Below, piece by piece: positions 1 to 7,325 of a DNA stretch of 64,000 nt. Each line of letters opens with the position of its first letter. The stretch's first letter is position 1. Under the pieces are notes generated by a model that had not been told where the DNA came from, searched no databases, and saw only the letters and a list, made by a program, of their open reading frames with translations. Both the position numbers and the translations under genes were made by a program. Origin of the DNA: Thaumasiovibrio occultus (GTDB lineage: Bacteria > Pseudomonadota > Gammaproteobacteria > Enterobacterales > Vibrionaceae); contig AP023053.1 of NCBI GenBank assembly GCA_019703815.1, forward strand, positions 1,102,995 through 1,166,994, given 5' to 3'.

Positions 1-455
1 TGCAAGGCGCTATCAAGCTCGCCCAGAAAATCGCGAAATCCAGCGAACCAGTGATCTAAACCATAAAAATGGCCGCGATCTTCACTCAAGTTGTGATACT
101 GCGAAGCGCTGCGACACAGTAAGGCTTTCTCGACGTCGAAGTTTTCACCGGCGGAGTCGATTTTTATTTGCCATTGTTTGATTTGCTGGGGGTTTATTTG
201 CTGCGGTTTGATTTGGCACTGTTCTGCTCGACACCGCAGGTTAAAACCATCTTGAGCAGCGTTCCTCACATCGCAAGGTGATATGAACGGCAAGAGGCGC
301 TGGTGCAGCAGCGCCCTTAGATCTGGCGTGGTGAGCAATTCGATATAGCTCATCACCACTAACGGTTCACCGATCGGCACGGCATCTGCAAAATAGTCGT
401 GCCGACGATTCTCTGGATTACAGATTAATATCCAGAGCCTAACTGGCGCTTGCAT
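1..455 (-). CDS. STM4014 family protein (3' part outside the window)
   Basis: The reading frame opens with MQAPVRLWILICNPENRR and stays open for 151 codons to the window edge, so only the N-terminal part is visible. Its ATG overlaps the TAA of the preceding STM4015-like gene (TAATG), which indicates translational coupling. The family call rests mainly on this neighbour: in Salmonella and others STM4015 is followed by STM4014, STM4013 (sulfatase-like) and two radical SAM genes. From memory STM4014 proteins are ATP-grasp-like, but no ATP-grasp motif falls in the visible part. The function of this conserved cluster is unknown. Confidence 0.6.
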   Translation of the reverse strand, partial: MQAPVRLWILICNPENRRHDYFADAVPIGEPLVVMSYIELLTTPDLRALLHQRLLPFISPCDVRNAAQDGFNLRCRAEQCQIKPQQINPQQIKQWQIKIDSAGENFDVEKALLCRSASQYHNLSEDRGHFYGLDHWFAGFRDFLGELDSAL

Positions 456-1372
456 TACTCAGACACAGACACGTAGCGATCATCTGGATCATCGCCGCTG
501 TCTTGCTCTGACACATCGATGGTTAAACCGGTTTGCTGCAATGTCGCCACCATCTCATCGGACAGATAGTTTTGCGACACATCGAGGGTTTTGCCTTGAA
601 GCTTATCTTGATAAGTAATGATCTCGGCCGCGCTGTCATCAGCCAAGACTCCCATCGACATATCAAGGGTATGGAGCTGCGCCAAAATGTCGCTTCTTAG
701 TGCGGCTTTTAAGATGTCATCTTGGATCAAACTGTTTTTGATCCCCAGATAGGTCAGCTTAGGAAAGTGCGCGGCAGAAAGCAGCGGCAAGACGTCGCTA
801 ATGTTGCCATCCCAGCCATAATCATCTGAGCCCAGCCACACTTCCAAATGCTCTAGCGCAGGAAAACTCGCTTTAGCCAGTTGGTCCAGGATAGCCGCCT
901 CTAAACCGCCGGTTTGGATCACCAGTTTCTTCAGATTGGCATGACTGATGGTATCGCCCAGCTTTAGCTCCAAGCCACCACGGATGGTCAGCTCTTCCAG
1001 CTCTGGGTAAGCGCCCCACAGCAGTTCATAATTGCCTTGGACAATCCAAGAGATCTCATTCTCTTCGTAGGTCATCTCACCAATAAAGATTGCTTTTAAG
1101 CTCGGAAAGCTCGCCGCATGCTTGATCAGAAAATCGAGGTACTCTTGGCTATCCGCTTCATAAGCTTCTTCCCACTCACCAATCACGATCGCTTTGATTT
1201 GCGCAGCGCGGGGGTCGTAACGCATTTTTTCTAGCAAAGCCAGTAGCGTTACCTCACTGTCGAAATCCACCGATACGCGAAGCGCCGCATCGCTATTTTG
1301 GATCCCTTTTTCTTCGTCATACTGCTCGATAGGCAGACCGTAAAAATGCTCAATATGGCTTGAAATTGTCAT
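455..1372 (-). CDS. STM4015 family protein (leucine-rich-repeat-like)
   Basis: This 305-residue protein begins with HFYGLPIEQYDE, a start typical of STM4015 proteins. It then carries irregular leucine-rich repeats, for example FPALEHLEVWLGS, FPKLTYLGIKNS and LHTLDMSMGVLADD, before an acidic tail. There is no signal peptide or membrane segment, so it is probably a cytoplasmic repeat scaffold. It is first in an operon with the STM4014-like gene, which overlaps its stop codon. In known genomes the family travels with radical SAM enzymes in an uncharacterised pathway; those genes would lie left of this window. The repeat reading is direct and the family name is recall without a search. Confidence 0.75.
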   Translation of the reverse strand: MTISSHIEHFYGLPIEQYDEEKGIQNSDAALRVSVDFDSEVTLLALLEKMRYDPRAAQIKAIVIGEWEEAYEADSQEYLDFLIKHAASFPSLKAIFIGEMTYEENEISWIVQGNYELLWGAYPELEELTIRGGLELKLGDTISHANLKKLVIQTGGLEAAILDQLAKASFPALEHLEVWLGSDDYGWDGNISDVLPLLSAAHFPKLTYLGIKNSLIQDDILKAALRSDILAQLHTLDMSMGVLADDSAAEIITYQDKLQGKTLDVSQNYLSDEMVATLQQTGLTIDVSEQDSGDDPDDRYVSVSE

Positions 1373-1609
1373 GTCTCGATCCTTGGTTAGATGGCACGCG
1401 CAAATGCGCTTATCATCGGCGTAAAATCCCCCCTACTCTAGCAGTTCCGTCAGTTCTGCGAATCATCTCTAACATTCTTTTTATCAATGCCCCGGCGCTT
1501 CACGTCTTACGGTTGTTGTTGGTTATCCCCTTGCCTTTTTCTTGGTGATCTTGCTCAGTCTATTTCGCCGTTTTGTTTGCAGTTTGCGCGGTTCGACTTT
1601 CCATTTTTA

Positions 1610-1642
1610 GTTATTGGCATATGCCAATAACTTTTCTATACT
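1610..1642 (+). promoter_or_regulatory. Promoter with palindromic operator for the DUF134-NifX-NqrM operon
   Basis: A perfect 22-bp palindrome occupies 1610-1631 (core ATTGGCATATGCCAAT). Its first arm contains a good -35 hexamer, TTGGCA at 1614-1619. After a 17-bp spacer comes the -10 hexamer TATACT at 1637-1642. A repressor bound to the palindrome would cover the -35 box. The first gene of the operon encodes a helix-turn-helix protein, so autoregulation is the obvious inference. Confidence 0.65.
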
Positions 1643-1662
1643 GCGGCCAATTTCCTGTAACG

Positions 1663-1986
1663 ATGTCACTCACCATGGTTAGACCAAAAAAAGATCGTCA
1701 CATCTGTGGCTGCGCGCCCTTTCACTGTTTTAAACCCAACGGGATCCCGCTCGGGGAGTTAGACCAAGTTAGCCTGCTGCCTGACGAGTTAGAAGCGCTG
1801 CGCCTTGCTGATGTCGAAGGGCTAAGCCAGCTTGATGCCGCCGCGCAGATGAATATTTCCCGCCAGACCTTTGGCAATATTGTTAAGCAGGCGCGACATA
1901 AAGTGGCTCTGTGCCTAGTGCAAGGGCAAGCACTGATGCTAAACACCTCCGCCCAAGAGAAACCAACTCAGGAGAACACACAATGA
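1663..1986 (+). CDS. DUF134 family helix-turn-helix protein
   Basis: The protein core starts MVRPKKDRHICGCAPFHCFKP and continues with DELEALRLADVEGLSQLDAAAQM and NISRQTFGNIVKQAR, the sigma-region-4-like DNA-binding helices of DUF134 proteins. The paired cysteines near the N-terminus (CGC, then C) could bind metal. I use ATG 1663; ATG 1675 is also possible, and neither has a clear ribosome site. The stop overlaps the next start (ATGA at 1983-1986). DUF134 genes are commonly found beside NifX-like genes. It is probably the local regulator acting on the palindrome at 1610-1631. Confidence 0.85.
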   Translation: MSLTMVRPKKDRHICGCAPFHCFKPNGIPLGELDQVSLLPDELEALRLADVEGLSQLDAAAQMNISRQTFGNIVKQARHKVALCLVQGQALMLNTSAQEKPTQENTQ

Positions 1987-2651
1987 AAATGGTGATGCCT
2001 TATCAAAACGGTGCCATTGCCGGCCATTTTTCTAAATCCGCGCAATACCTTTTCCTGAATGGTGACGCGCAGACGGTGATCGACAATCCGGCCGGTACCG
2101 GCGGCTTGTGCAGTGGAAAAAAACAGTTGCTACAACTGTTTCAAGACGCTGAAATCGAGGCCGTAGTGGTGCGAAACATTGGCCAAAACATGATGCAAAG
2201 TTTGTTCGCCGCCAATATTCGCGTTTTTCGCCTCAAAGAGCGCATGGTGGCGCCGACAGCAGTGACGCTAGATAAACTGGAAGAGCTCACTTGCGTGTCA
2301 CAAGGTCGACCGTCAAAGCAAGTGAATAAGGCGATGAAGCAGCCCATTCAAAAGAGCCGCCAAACTGTTTCACGATTAAGCCCAAAAGATGCGTCGGCAC
2401 GGCAGTCTTCTCCGTTGCTTTCTACATCAATGCGAACAACGCCTTTGCGAGCTGCAGCGCCGCTATCTGGACTAAACTCTGCTAAGGGTGCAATGCGGAA
2501 AACAACGCCAGTTACTTCGTTCACCAAAACGGCGTCACACTCAGCTCCATCAGCGCAAACCGCACCGTCGATGCCGATGCAAAAGCCCGGCGCGACAATG
2601 ACACTAAAGGGATTTAACCTTAATAAACCTGTGAAAAAGGGAGAGCACTAA
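1983..2651 (+). CDS. NifX/NifB-like iron-molybdenum cofactor-binding domain protein with basic tail
   Basis: Residues 1 to about 100 (MKMVMPYQNGAIAGHFSKSA, then CSGKKQLLQLF and VVVRNIGQNMMQSLF) match the small NifX/NafY-type domain that binds Fe-S or FeMo clusters in dinitrogenase accessory proteins. The remaining roughly 110 residues are low-complexity, rich in Ser, Thr, Pro, Lys and Arg, and look disordered. No nitrogenase genes are nearby, so a general Fe-S or iron handling role is more likely than nitrogen fixation. It is translationally coupled to the DUF134 gene, and the NqrM-like gene follows one base after its stop. Confidence 0.8.
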   Translation: MKMVMPYQNGAIAGHFSKSAQYLFLNGDAQTVIDNPAGTGGLCSGKKQLLQLFQDAEIEAVVVRNIGQNMMQSLFAANIRVFRLKERMVAPTAVTLDKLEELTCVSQGRPSKQVNKAMKQPIQKSRQTVSRLSPKDASARQSSPLLSTSMRTTPLRAAAPLSGLNSAKGAMRKTTPVTSFTKTASHSAPSAQTAPSMPMQKPGATMTLKGFNLNKPVKKGEH

Positions 2652-2652
2652 T

Positions 2653-2859
2653 ATGACGACCCTATTGATCACATTTGGCGTTTTCTTGCTCGTCGGTGTT
2701 TTGATGGCAGTCGGCGTCATCTTCGGACGCAAATCGATCCAAGGCAGTTGTGGTGGGCTTAATCAGGTCGGTGTTGATAAGGTCTGTGATTGCGAAACCA
2801 CCTGCGATAGCCATCGCCTCTATCAAATTGCCGAGCCGGGCGAGTCGACAAAGCAATAA
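2653..2859 (+). CDS. nqrM: NqrM-like Na+-NQR maturation protein (DUF539)
   Basis: This 68-residue protein has one N-terminal membrane helix (residues 3-24) and then SCGGL at 32-36 and VCDCETTC at 44-51. The four cysteines at 33, 45, 47 and 51 match the NqrM pattern. In characterised NqrM a cysteine near position 33 is needed to deliver iron to the NqrD/NqrE site of Na+-NQR. The gene normally sits beside apbE and the nqr operon. Here it is the last gene of a DUF134-NifX operon, so it may be a paralogue, or this species may have moved it. An iron-cofactor delivery role fits the neighbouring NifX-like protein. Confidence 0.8.
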   Translation: MTTLLITFGVFLLVGVLMAVGVIFGRKSIQGSCGGLNQVGVDKVCDCETTCDSHRLYQIAEPGESTKQ

Positions 2860-2889
2860 TCACGACGTTTCTCTATCACCGACATATTG

Positions 2890-2914
2890 AAGGCACACCG
2901 ACGTGGTGTGCCTT
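2890..2914 (+). terminator. Hairpin after the NqrM-like gene
   Basis: AAGGCACACC (2890-2899) pairs perfectly with GGTGTGCCTT (2905-2914) around a five-base loop, 31 bases after the stop. The following sequence is only moderately T-rich (CATATTT), so termination strength is uncertain. Confidence 0.55.
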
Positions 2915-3002
2915 CATATTTGAGCTCTTATTGTAAGCTGGCATCGTCACCTAACGCACATATTTGATGTACGTGATTGCTGCCTAAACTTGTCATGTGT
3001 GA

Positions 3003-3362
3003 CTAAAAGTCTCCATTCAACACACCTTGATACCACGCCGCTATATCTGGTGCTGTGAGCCTTTTTGACCAATCGGCATTCTCAAGTGTTGAGGTACCAA
3101 TGACAACGTAAACCGTACCAGATATATCTGGGCAGGCTAACGCATGTGTTTCACTGCTTTTAGCAAATGGAAATAGCTGAATCTTAGAGCCAAGATCTTC
3201 GTTTACCCAATTGTACGCCACCTCAAATAGATCTCACGATGAACCGATAAACCACCAGCGGAAATCACCAAACTCTCCATCCTGTGAAGATATATAGTGT
3301 TCATACTCCTTGGGGTAAGAAAGTCCATATTGCTCTGCAATGTAATATTCGTCGAACTTCAT
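3003..3362 (-). pseudogene. SMI1/KNR4 (SUKH)-like protein interrupted by an in-frame stop
   Basis: An ATG at 3362 opens MKFDEYYIAEQYGLSYPKEY and runs to a TGA at 3234-3236 (FIGSS stop DLFEV). The same frame then continues open for 76 codons to the TAA at 3003. Without the TGA this would be one 119-residue protein with SUKH-like character: an early LSYPKEYEHYI segment, LFPFAKS in the middle and VYVVIGTS later. SUKH proteins are often immunity factors against polymorphic toxins. The family call is tentative. A sequencing error at 3234-3236 would restore the gene. Confidence 0.5.
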
Positions 3363-3475
3363 GATACACATAACCTGAAGGCTCATGTCGCTAGAAAGAG
3401 AGTCCAAGCGAAAAAGCCCAGACGCCCACCCGAGTTGTCCTTGTGAAAGCCCGTGTTAGCGTCGATTTACCCCAC

Positions 3476-3793
3476 TCATGAATAGGGTGTTGGTTGTAGA
3501 TAATCATCCGTCACTTCCATTTCATAAATGGTGTATGATGATTCCAAACATCCCCACATTTTTTCTCTTTCCGTAGCGAATTTCTGGTTACGAAAACGTT
3601 TTTCTTCCGCCCAGGCCTGTCGGTCTGGCCATTGCGCATAGCCGACATAAACAAGAGGATCATTGGTGGAATGAAGGCGAGAGCCCTTGCTACCAAACTC
3701 TTGGTAAATACCTTTGGTTGTCTCTAACCAATGCTGCCTAAAGGCTTCCGTTTTCCCCGGTTTTACTTTGAACTCATATAACGCGACGAACAT
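3476..3793 (-). CDS. Antibiotic biosynthesis monooxygenase (ABM)-like protein
   Basis: The 105-residue product starts MFVALYEFKVKPGKTEAFRQHW, followed by LVYVGYAQWPDRQAW, the pattern of the small ferredoxin-like ABM/quinol monooxygenase fold. Such proteins act as dimers, and many have unknown substrates. I chose ATG 3793 because GGAGA lies seven bases upstream; the frame is open further upstream, but that part looks non-coding and overlaps the divergent transporter's upstream region. It stands alone and runs divergently from the EamA gene. Confidence 0.75.
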   Translation of the reverse strand: MFVALYEFKVKPGKTEAFRQHWLETTKGIYQEFGSKGSRLHSTNDPLVYVGYAQWPDRQAWAEEKRFRNQKFATEREKMWGCLESSYTIYEMEVTDDYLQPTPYS

Positions 3794-4048
3794 GCTCTCT
3801 CCGTTGTGAGGATATACCGCTAACCGCGATTTACTAACCACAGCCCAAACCCAACGCAAAGTTAACCACACCCTTGCCGCACGCAGGATTTTCCCGGTTA
3901 AATCTCCGAGCGACATCGAAGATTGACTGCGGAATGCCCAATCTTCTACCCAGACAGGCAAGTTCAGCACATGGGTTATTCCCATCAGGAGTTACCGCCA
4001 GTGGCAAAAAATGCTAAGGTTCGCCTTTCCCAATTCGTTAAGGCTCTT

Positions 4049-4954
4049 ATGTCCAGTTCTATCTCTTCTCATCTTCCTGTGGGCGTGCGCTTTATGCTGC
4101 TCTCAGCGCTTGGTTTTGCCTTAATGTCGGCCTGCGTGAAATACGTGAGCCAACACGGTATCCCCGTTTTTGAAATCGTGGCAGCGCGTGCCTTTGTGTC
4201 ACTGGTGATCAGCTTCCTTGATGTGAAACGCAAAGGCATTTCGGTGTGGGGACATAATCGAAAACTGCTATTGGCTCGCGGTACCGTCGGCACCTTGGGG
4301 TTGATCTGTGTTTACTATGCGCTTACCGTCATTCCGCTCGCTGAAGCGACAGTTCTACAGTATGTCCATCCGGTGTTTACCGCGTTGCTTGCCGTATTTT
4401 TCCTTAAAGAGCGTGTTCAGCCGTGGACGACAGTCTGTATTTTGCTGTGTTTACTGGGGGTATTTGCAATGGTGTTCCCGTCACTGTCAGCAACGCGCGT
4501 GAGTACCCTGTCACTGCCTGCGGTAGGGATTGCGCTGCTGGGCGCTTTTGGCAGCTCGATTGCCTATGTGATTGTGCGCAAGCTCAGCCAAACTGAAGAC
4601 AGCTCGGTGATTATCTTCTACTTCCCACTCGTCGCGCTCCCTGTGTCGCTTTTGCTAATGGGTGATAGTTTTGTTATGCCGGATCTTAATGTTTTAGGTA
4701 TGTTGATTTTGGTCGGGATTTTCACCCAAATAGGCCAATATGGCTTAACGATGGCGATGAAGACCCAAACCGCAGGAACCGCGTCGGCGTATTCTTATGT
4801 GCAGATCGTGTTCTCACTGGTACTGGGGATTATTTTCTTCAATGAGCTTCCTCCAGTATGGAGTGTGGCGGGCGGTATGCTGATCATCACGGGCGCATTG
4901 ATTAATCTGTTCGGGCCAAAACTGATGCGCCGTTTCGCCAGCACGACAAGCTAA
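4049..4954 (+). CDS. EamA/DMT family transporter
   Basis: The 301-residue protein has about ten hydrophobic helices arranged as two EamA repeats, with typical motifs RGTVGTLGLICVYYAL, EATVLQYVHPVFTALLAVFFLKER and TAGTASAYSYVQIVFSLVLGIIFFNE. These inner-membrane drug/metabolite transporters move amino acids, metabolites or drugs; the substrate cannot be read from sequence. ATG 4049 gives the normal family length and follows TTAAGG; the frame is open upstream to 3923. A strong intrinsic terminator follows at 5009-5044. Confidence 0.88.
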   Translation: MSSSISSHLPVGVRFMLLSALGFALMSACVKYVSQHGIPVFEIVAARAFVSLVISFLDVKRKGISVWGHNRKLLLARGTVGTLGLICVYYALTVIPLAEATVLQYVHPVFTALLAVFFLKERVQPWTTVCILLCLLGVFAMVFPSLSATRVSTLSLPAVGIALLGAFGSSIAYVIVRKLSQTEDSSVIIFYFPLVALPVSLLLMGDSFVMPDLNVLGMLILVGIFTQIGQYGLTMAMKTQTAGTASAYSYVQIVFSLVLGIIFFNELPPVWSVAGGMLIITGALINLFGPKLMRRFASTTS

Positions 4955-5008
4955 TCGGCTATCAAGGCGACTGACAATATTGCCCTCGCGACAGCCGTTA
5001 CTGCGCAT

Positions 5009-5044
5009 AAAAAAACAGCGCTACCGAAAGGTGCGCTGTTTTTT
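5009..5044 (+). terminator. Intrinsic terminator, probably bidirectional
   Basis: CAGCGCTACC-GAAA-GGTGCGCTG forms a stem with a GAAA tetraloop and one bulge, flanked by an A-run on the left and six Ts on the right. It lies between the converging EamA and TM2-protein genes and can serve both. Confidence 0.85.
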
Positions 5045-5061
5045 GTATCGTCAATCTTGGG

Positions 5062-5466
5062 TCACGAGGACAAGCGGTCGGTTCGCAGCTGCTCATACAG
5101 CTGACAGCACAACTGATAATTGTGCGCTCTTGCAATACGTTGCGAGAAAAACAGTTGCGGCGCTTCGTAAATCGATAAGCCTACCAGAATAAATAACGCT
5201 TCAAGATGACCGGCAAACGCAAGCGTTATGCTCACGATCAGTAGCGAAAATTCAATTGCGAAAATAAGGTACTTGCCCAGATAAAGATGGTGAGCGCCAC
5301 CCAAAAATAGCCAGTTTAACGCGGCGTAGGTATCGGGGTCTTTAAGCTGTTTACCTTGTAGTTGGTAATACTGCTTTTTAGCGTCACTTGGCAACGCATT
5401 CACTTTTTGGCGCAGTTGCTCTTCTTTTTCTTCGAGAACCTCAATCGGTTCAAACCACTTCTTCAT
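5062..5466 (-). CDS. TM2 domain-containing membrane protein
   Basis: The 134-residue protein has a charged N-terminal helix (residues 1-45), then AALNWLFLGGAHHLYLGKYL, the hallmark of a TM2 domain, and two membrane helices to about residue 105. The C-terminal stretch is soluble. TM2 proteins are small bacterial membrane proteins without a defined activity. Its ATG overlaps the stop of the YidD-like gene by four bases, placing it last in the DUF4177-YidD-TM2 operon. Confidence 0.8.
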   Translation of the reverse strand: MKKWFEPIEVLEEKEEQLRQKVNALPSDAKKQYYQLQGKQLKDPDTYAALNWLFLGGAHHLYLGKYLIFAIEFSLLIVSITLAFAGHLEALFILVGLSIYEAPQLFFSQRIARAHNYQLCCQLYEQLRTDRLSS

Positions 5467-5726
5467 GGCACATCATCTCGGATCACTTCCACCAAATCTG
5501 GGTTGGTGCAACGACGAATTCTTGCCAAACCCAACTTCCACCCTTTTACTGCACCATATTTAATAATGCACTGCTTGGTATATTCCGAGCAGGTCGGAGT
5601 GAAATTGCATTCGGTATTTAGCAACCGACGTGATCCACCACGTTGCTGATAGTGGTGGATCAACTTGAGCGATAGGATCTTAAACAAGACGCGCTTATCG
5701 GCCCAGCGTGATGATCGCCGCTTCAC
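5463..5726 (-). CDS. yidD: YidD family membrane protein insertion efficiency factor
   Basis: The segment CNFTPTCSEYTKQCIIKYG followed by KGWKLGLARIRRCTNP is the conserved haemolytic/YidD domain with its three cysteines; the product is 87 residues. YidD is a small amphipathic protein that helps YidC insert membrane proteins and is normally encoded between rnpA and yidC. This copy is elsewhere, between DUF4177 and TM2 genes, and so is probably a second yidD. It overlaps both neighbours (32 bases with the upstream gene, four with the downstream one), which indicates tight translational coupling. Confidence 0.85.
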   Translation of the reverse strand: MKRRSSRWADKRVLFKILSLKLIHHYQQRGGSRRLLNTECNFTPTCSEYTKQCIIKYGAVKGWKLGLARIRRCTNPDLVEVIRDDVP

Positions 5727-5910
5727 GGCTCCAGAACAGCATGTAACGCTTTTTCTCTAGCACTTGGAACACCACTTGCCAGCCATCTTGCGCATGCTTG
5801 TTTAGCTCAGCTTCGATTTTTTGTAGCGGAAGGCCACTAGCACCTAAAAAGACCGTACCACAACCACCTTCAGCAATATGCACTACTTTGTATTCAGTAA
5901 AACGAGTCAT
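5695..5910 (-). CDS. DUF4177 domain-containing protein
   Basis: The 71-residue protein starts MTRFTEYKVVHI and contains KIEAELNKHAQDGWQVVFQVLE, the helix plus GW(Q/E)V strand that defines DUF4177. It is small, soluble and of unknown function. It is first in an operon in which the yidD-like gene starts inside its 3' end. The MITE-like element lies upstream at 6052-6318. Confidence 0.8.
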   Translation of the reverse strand: MTRFTEYKVVHIAEGGCGTVFLGASGLPLQKIEAELNKHAQDGWQVVFQVLEKKRYMLFWSREAAIITLGR

Positions 5911-6051
5911 TCTCTTATCCGATTATTTTATAAAGAGCATAAGTGTACAGGAGCATAACAACAGCAACAATAAATAATATTATCATTAGTGATTTTGCTT
6001 ATCGAAACATCGGCCCTATCTGCTCCACACCAGCCAAAAACTAGACCAAAT

Positions 6052-6318
6052 TATACCCAAGTAACCTCAAGATGCTTGGTTCAGCGAGAATGGCTTGATT
6101 ATCAGCCGCGGAAGGGGTTTGAAGATTTAGTCGCTCTAAATCAAGAAACCCTGACAAAGACTGGGAGTCAAGGCAACTCGCCCTTCGGGAGCCATTCACA
6201 ACCCCAATTTCAGCGTCAAACGACTTGGAAATAGCCGACTATTCCACGGCGTCTATTTCCTTGAACTTGGATTTGTGATTCGGCTCTGAACCCTGCACCT
6301 TGAAGTCACTTGGGTATA
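6052..6318 (+). mobile_element. MITE-like 267-bp element, copy 1
   Basis: The element runs from TATACCCAAGTAACCTCAAG to an imperfect inverted copy of that end (RC TATACCCAAGTGACTTCAAG). A second copy of the same length in opposite orientation is at 38425-38691 and a lone end is at 46520-46543. The interior has no credible gene, is conserved between copies, and includes paired segments around GGAAATAG/CTATTTCC. Non-coding character, inverted ends and a possible TA duplication suggest a MITE moved by a transposase encoded elsewhere. Confidence 0.8.
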
Positions 6319-6372
6319 ACTTTTCCAGCCACTTTGTTACCATCAGGCCTCTGTTTTGCTCGGACGCTTGCT

Positions 6373-7299
6373 ATGATCCCGTTGGTTTATCACTCCATTT
6401 ATTCCGAACTGCCGCTACCGCCCGAGCATCGTTATCCGATCCACAAATACCGTTTGCTCTATCAAGCGATCGTTCACCAGCAGCAAAACAATCCACTCTG
6501 GCAACGCGGCTTTTCCTTCTTTCAGCCCACGCCACTGGCGATAGATGAGCTCAAGCAAACCCATCACCCCGACTATGTTGATGCGCTAATCAGTGGCTCG
6601 CTTCCGGCTGCAAAAATGCGCCGGATCGGTTTTCCTTGGAGTGAGTGTTTGATTACCCGTACCTTGACGTCTGCGGGGGGCACGTGTTTGACCGCAGAAC
6701 TGGCCATCAAACATGAGATCGCGCTGCATTTAAGTGGCGGCTACCACCATGCACATGCTGATTTCGGCAGTGGATTTTGTCTGTTTAACGATTTAGTGCT
6801 GGCAGCAAAGCGTGCGCTGAATCAGCCGGGAATAGATCGGGTGCTGATCATCGATAGCGATGTTCACCACGGCGACGGCACCGCTACCTTGTGCGATGGC
6901 AACGACGATATCATCACCCTATCGTTTCATTGCGACAAGAATTTTCCAGCCCGCAAACCCGACTCAGATATTGATATTCCCTTTCCGCGTGAATTAGACA
7001 ACGTCAGTTTTCTTTCGGCCTTTGAGTCTGTAGTCAGCATGGCGGTTAATTGCTACCAACCGGATTTGATTTTGTATGATGCGGGCGTCGACATTCATTG
7101 TGACGACGAACTGGGCTATTTCAATATTTCCACTGAGGCGATATTGCAACGCGATCGCTTTATGTTGCAGCTTGCCAAACAAAAAGCGGTTCCCATTGCG
7201 TGTGTGGTCGGTGGCGGCTATCGCAGTCAGCACCAAGATTTGGTGCCCATTCATTTACAGCTATTTCATGCCGCGATGGAAACGCAGAGCGTCGAATAG
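6373..7299 (+). CDS. Histone deacetylase superfamily (HDAC/AcuC-like) deacetylase
   Basis: The 308-residue product has the superfamily active-site motifs in order: GGYHHA (catalytic His pair at 125-126), DSDVHHGDG (zinc ligands Asp163 and His165), and DAGVDIHCDDELG (third zinc ligand probably Asp245), with GGGYR near the C-terminus. Bacterial members remove acetyl groups from proteins, polyamines or small amides; the substrate is not predictable here. ATG 6373 begins the conserved IPLVYHSIYSELPLPPEHRY. It starts 54 bases after the MITE copy, which may affect its promoter. It converges with the aldehyde dehydrogenase gene. Confidence 0.9.
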   Translation: MIPLVYHSIYSELPLPPEHRYPIHKYRLLYQAIVHQQQNNPLWQRGFSFFQPTPLAIDELKQTHHPDYVDALISGSLPAAKMRRIGFPWSECLITRTLTSAGGTCLTAELAIKHEIALHLSGGYHHAHADFGSGFCLFNDLVLAAKRALNQPGIDRVLIIDSDVHHGDGTATLCDGNDDIITLSFHCDKNFPARKPDSDIDIPFPRELDNVSFLSAFESVVSMAVNCYQPDLILYDAGVDIHCDDELGYFNISTEAILQRDRFMLQLAKQKAVPIACVVGGGYRSQHQDLVPIHLQLFHAAMETQSVE

Positions 7300-7325
7300 C
7301 CTCTCGTCAAAGCACACAGCAGCAA

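Noticed and set aside
1360-1548. 62-codon frame between the STM4015-like and DUF134 genes
   Set aside because: No ribosome site or recognisable composition, and it overlaps the STM4015-like start on the opposite strand.
3234-3236. Selenocysteine decoding of the TGA in the SUKH-like gene
   Set aside because: No SECIS-like hairpin follows the TGA, and SUKH proteins are not redox selenoproteins.
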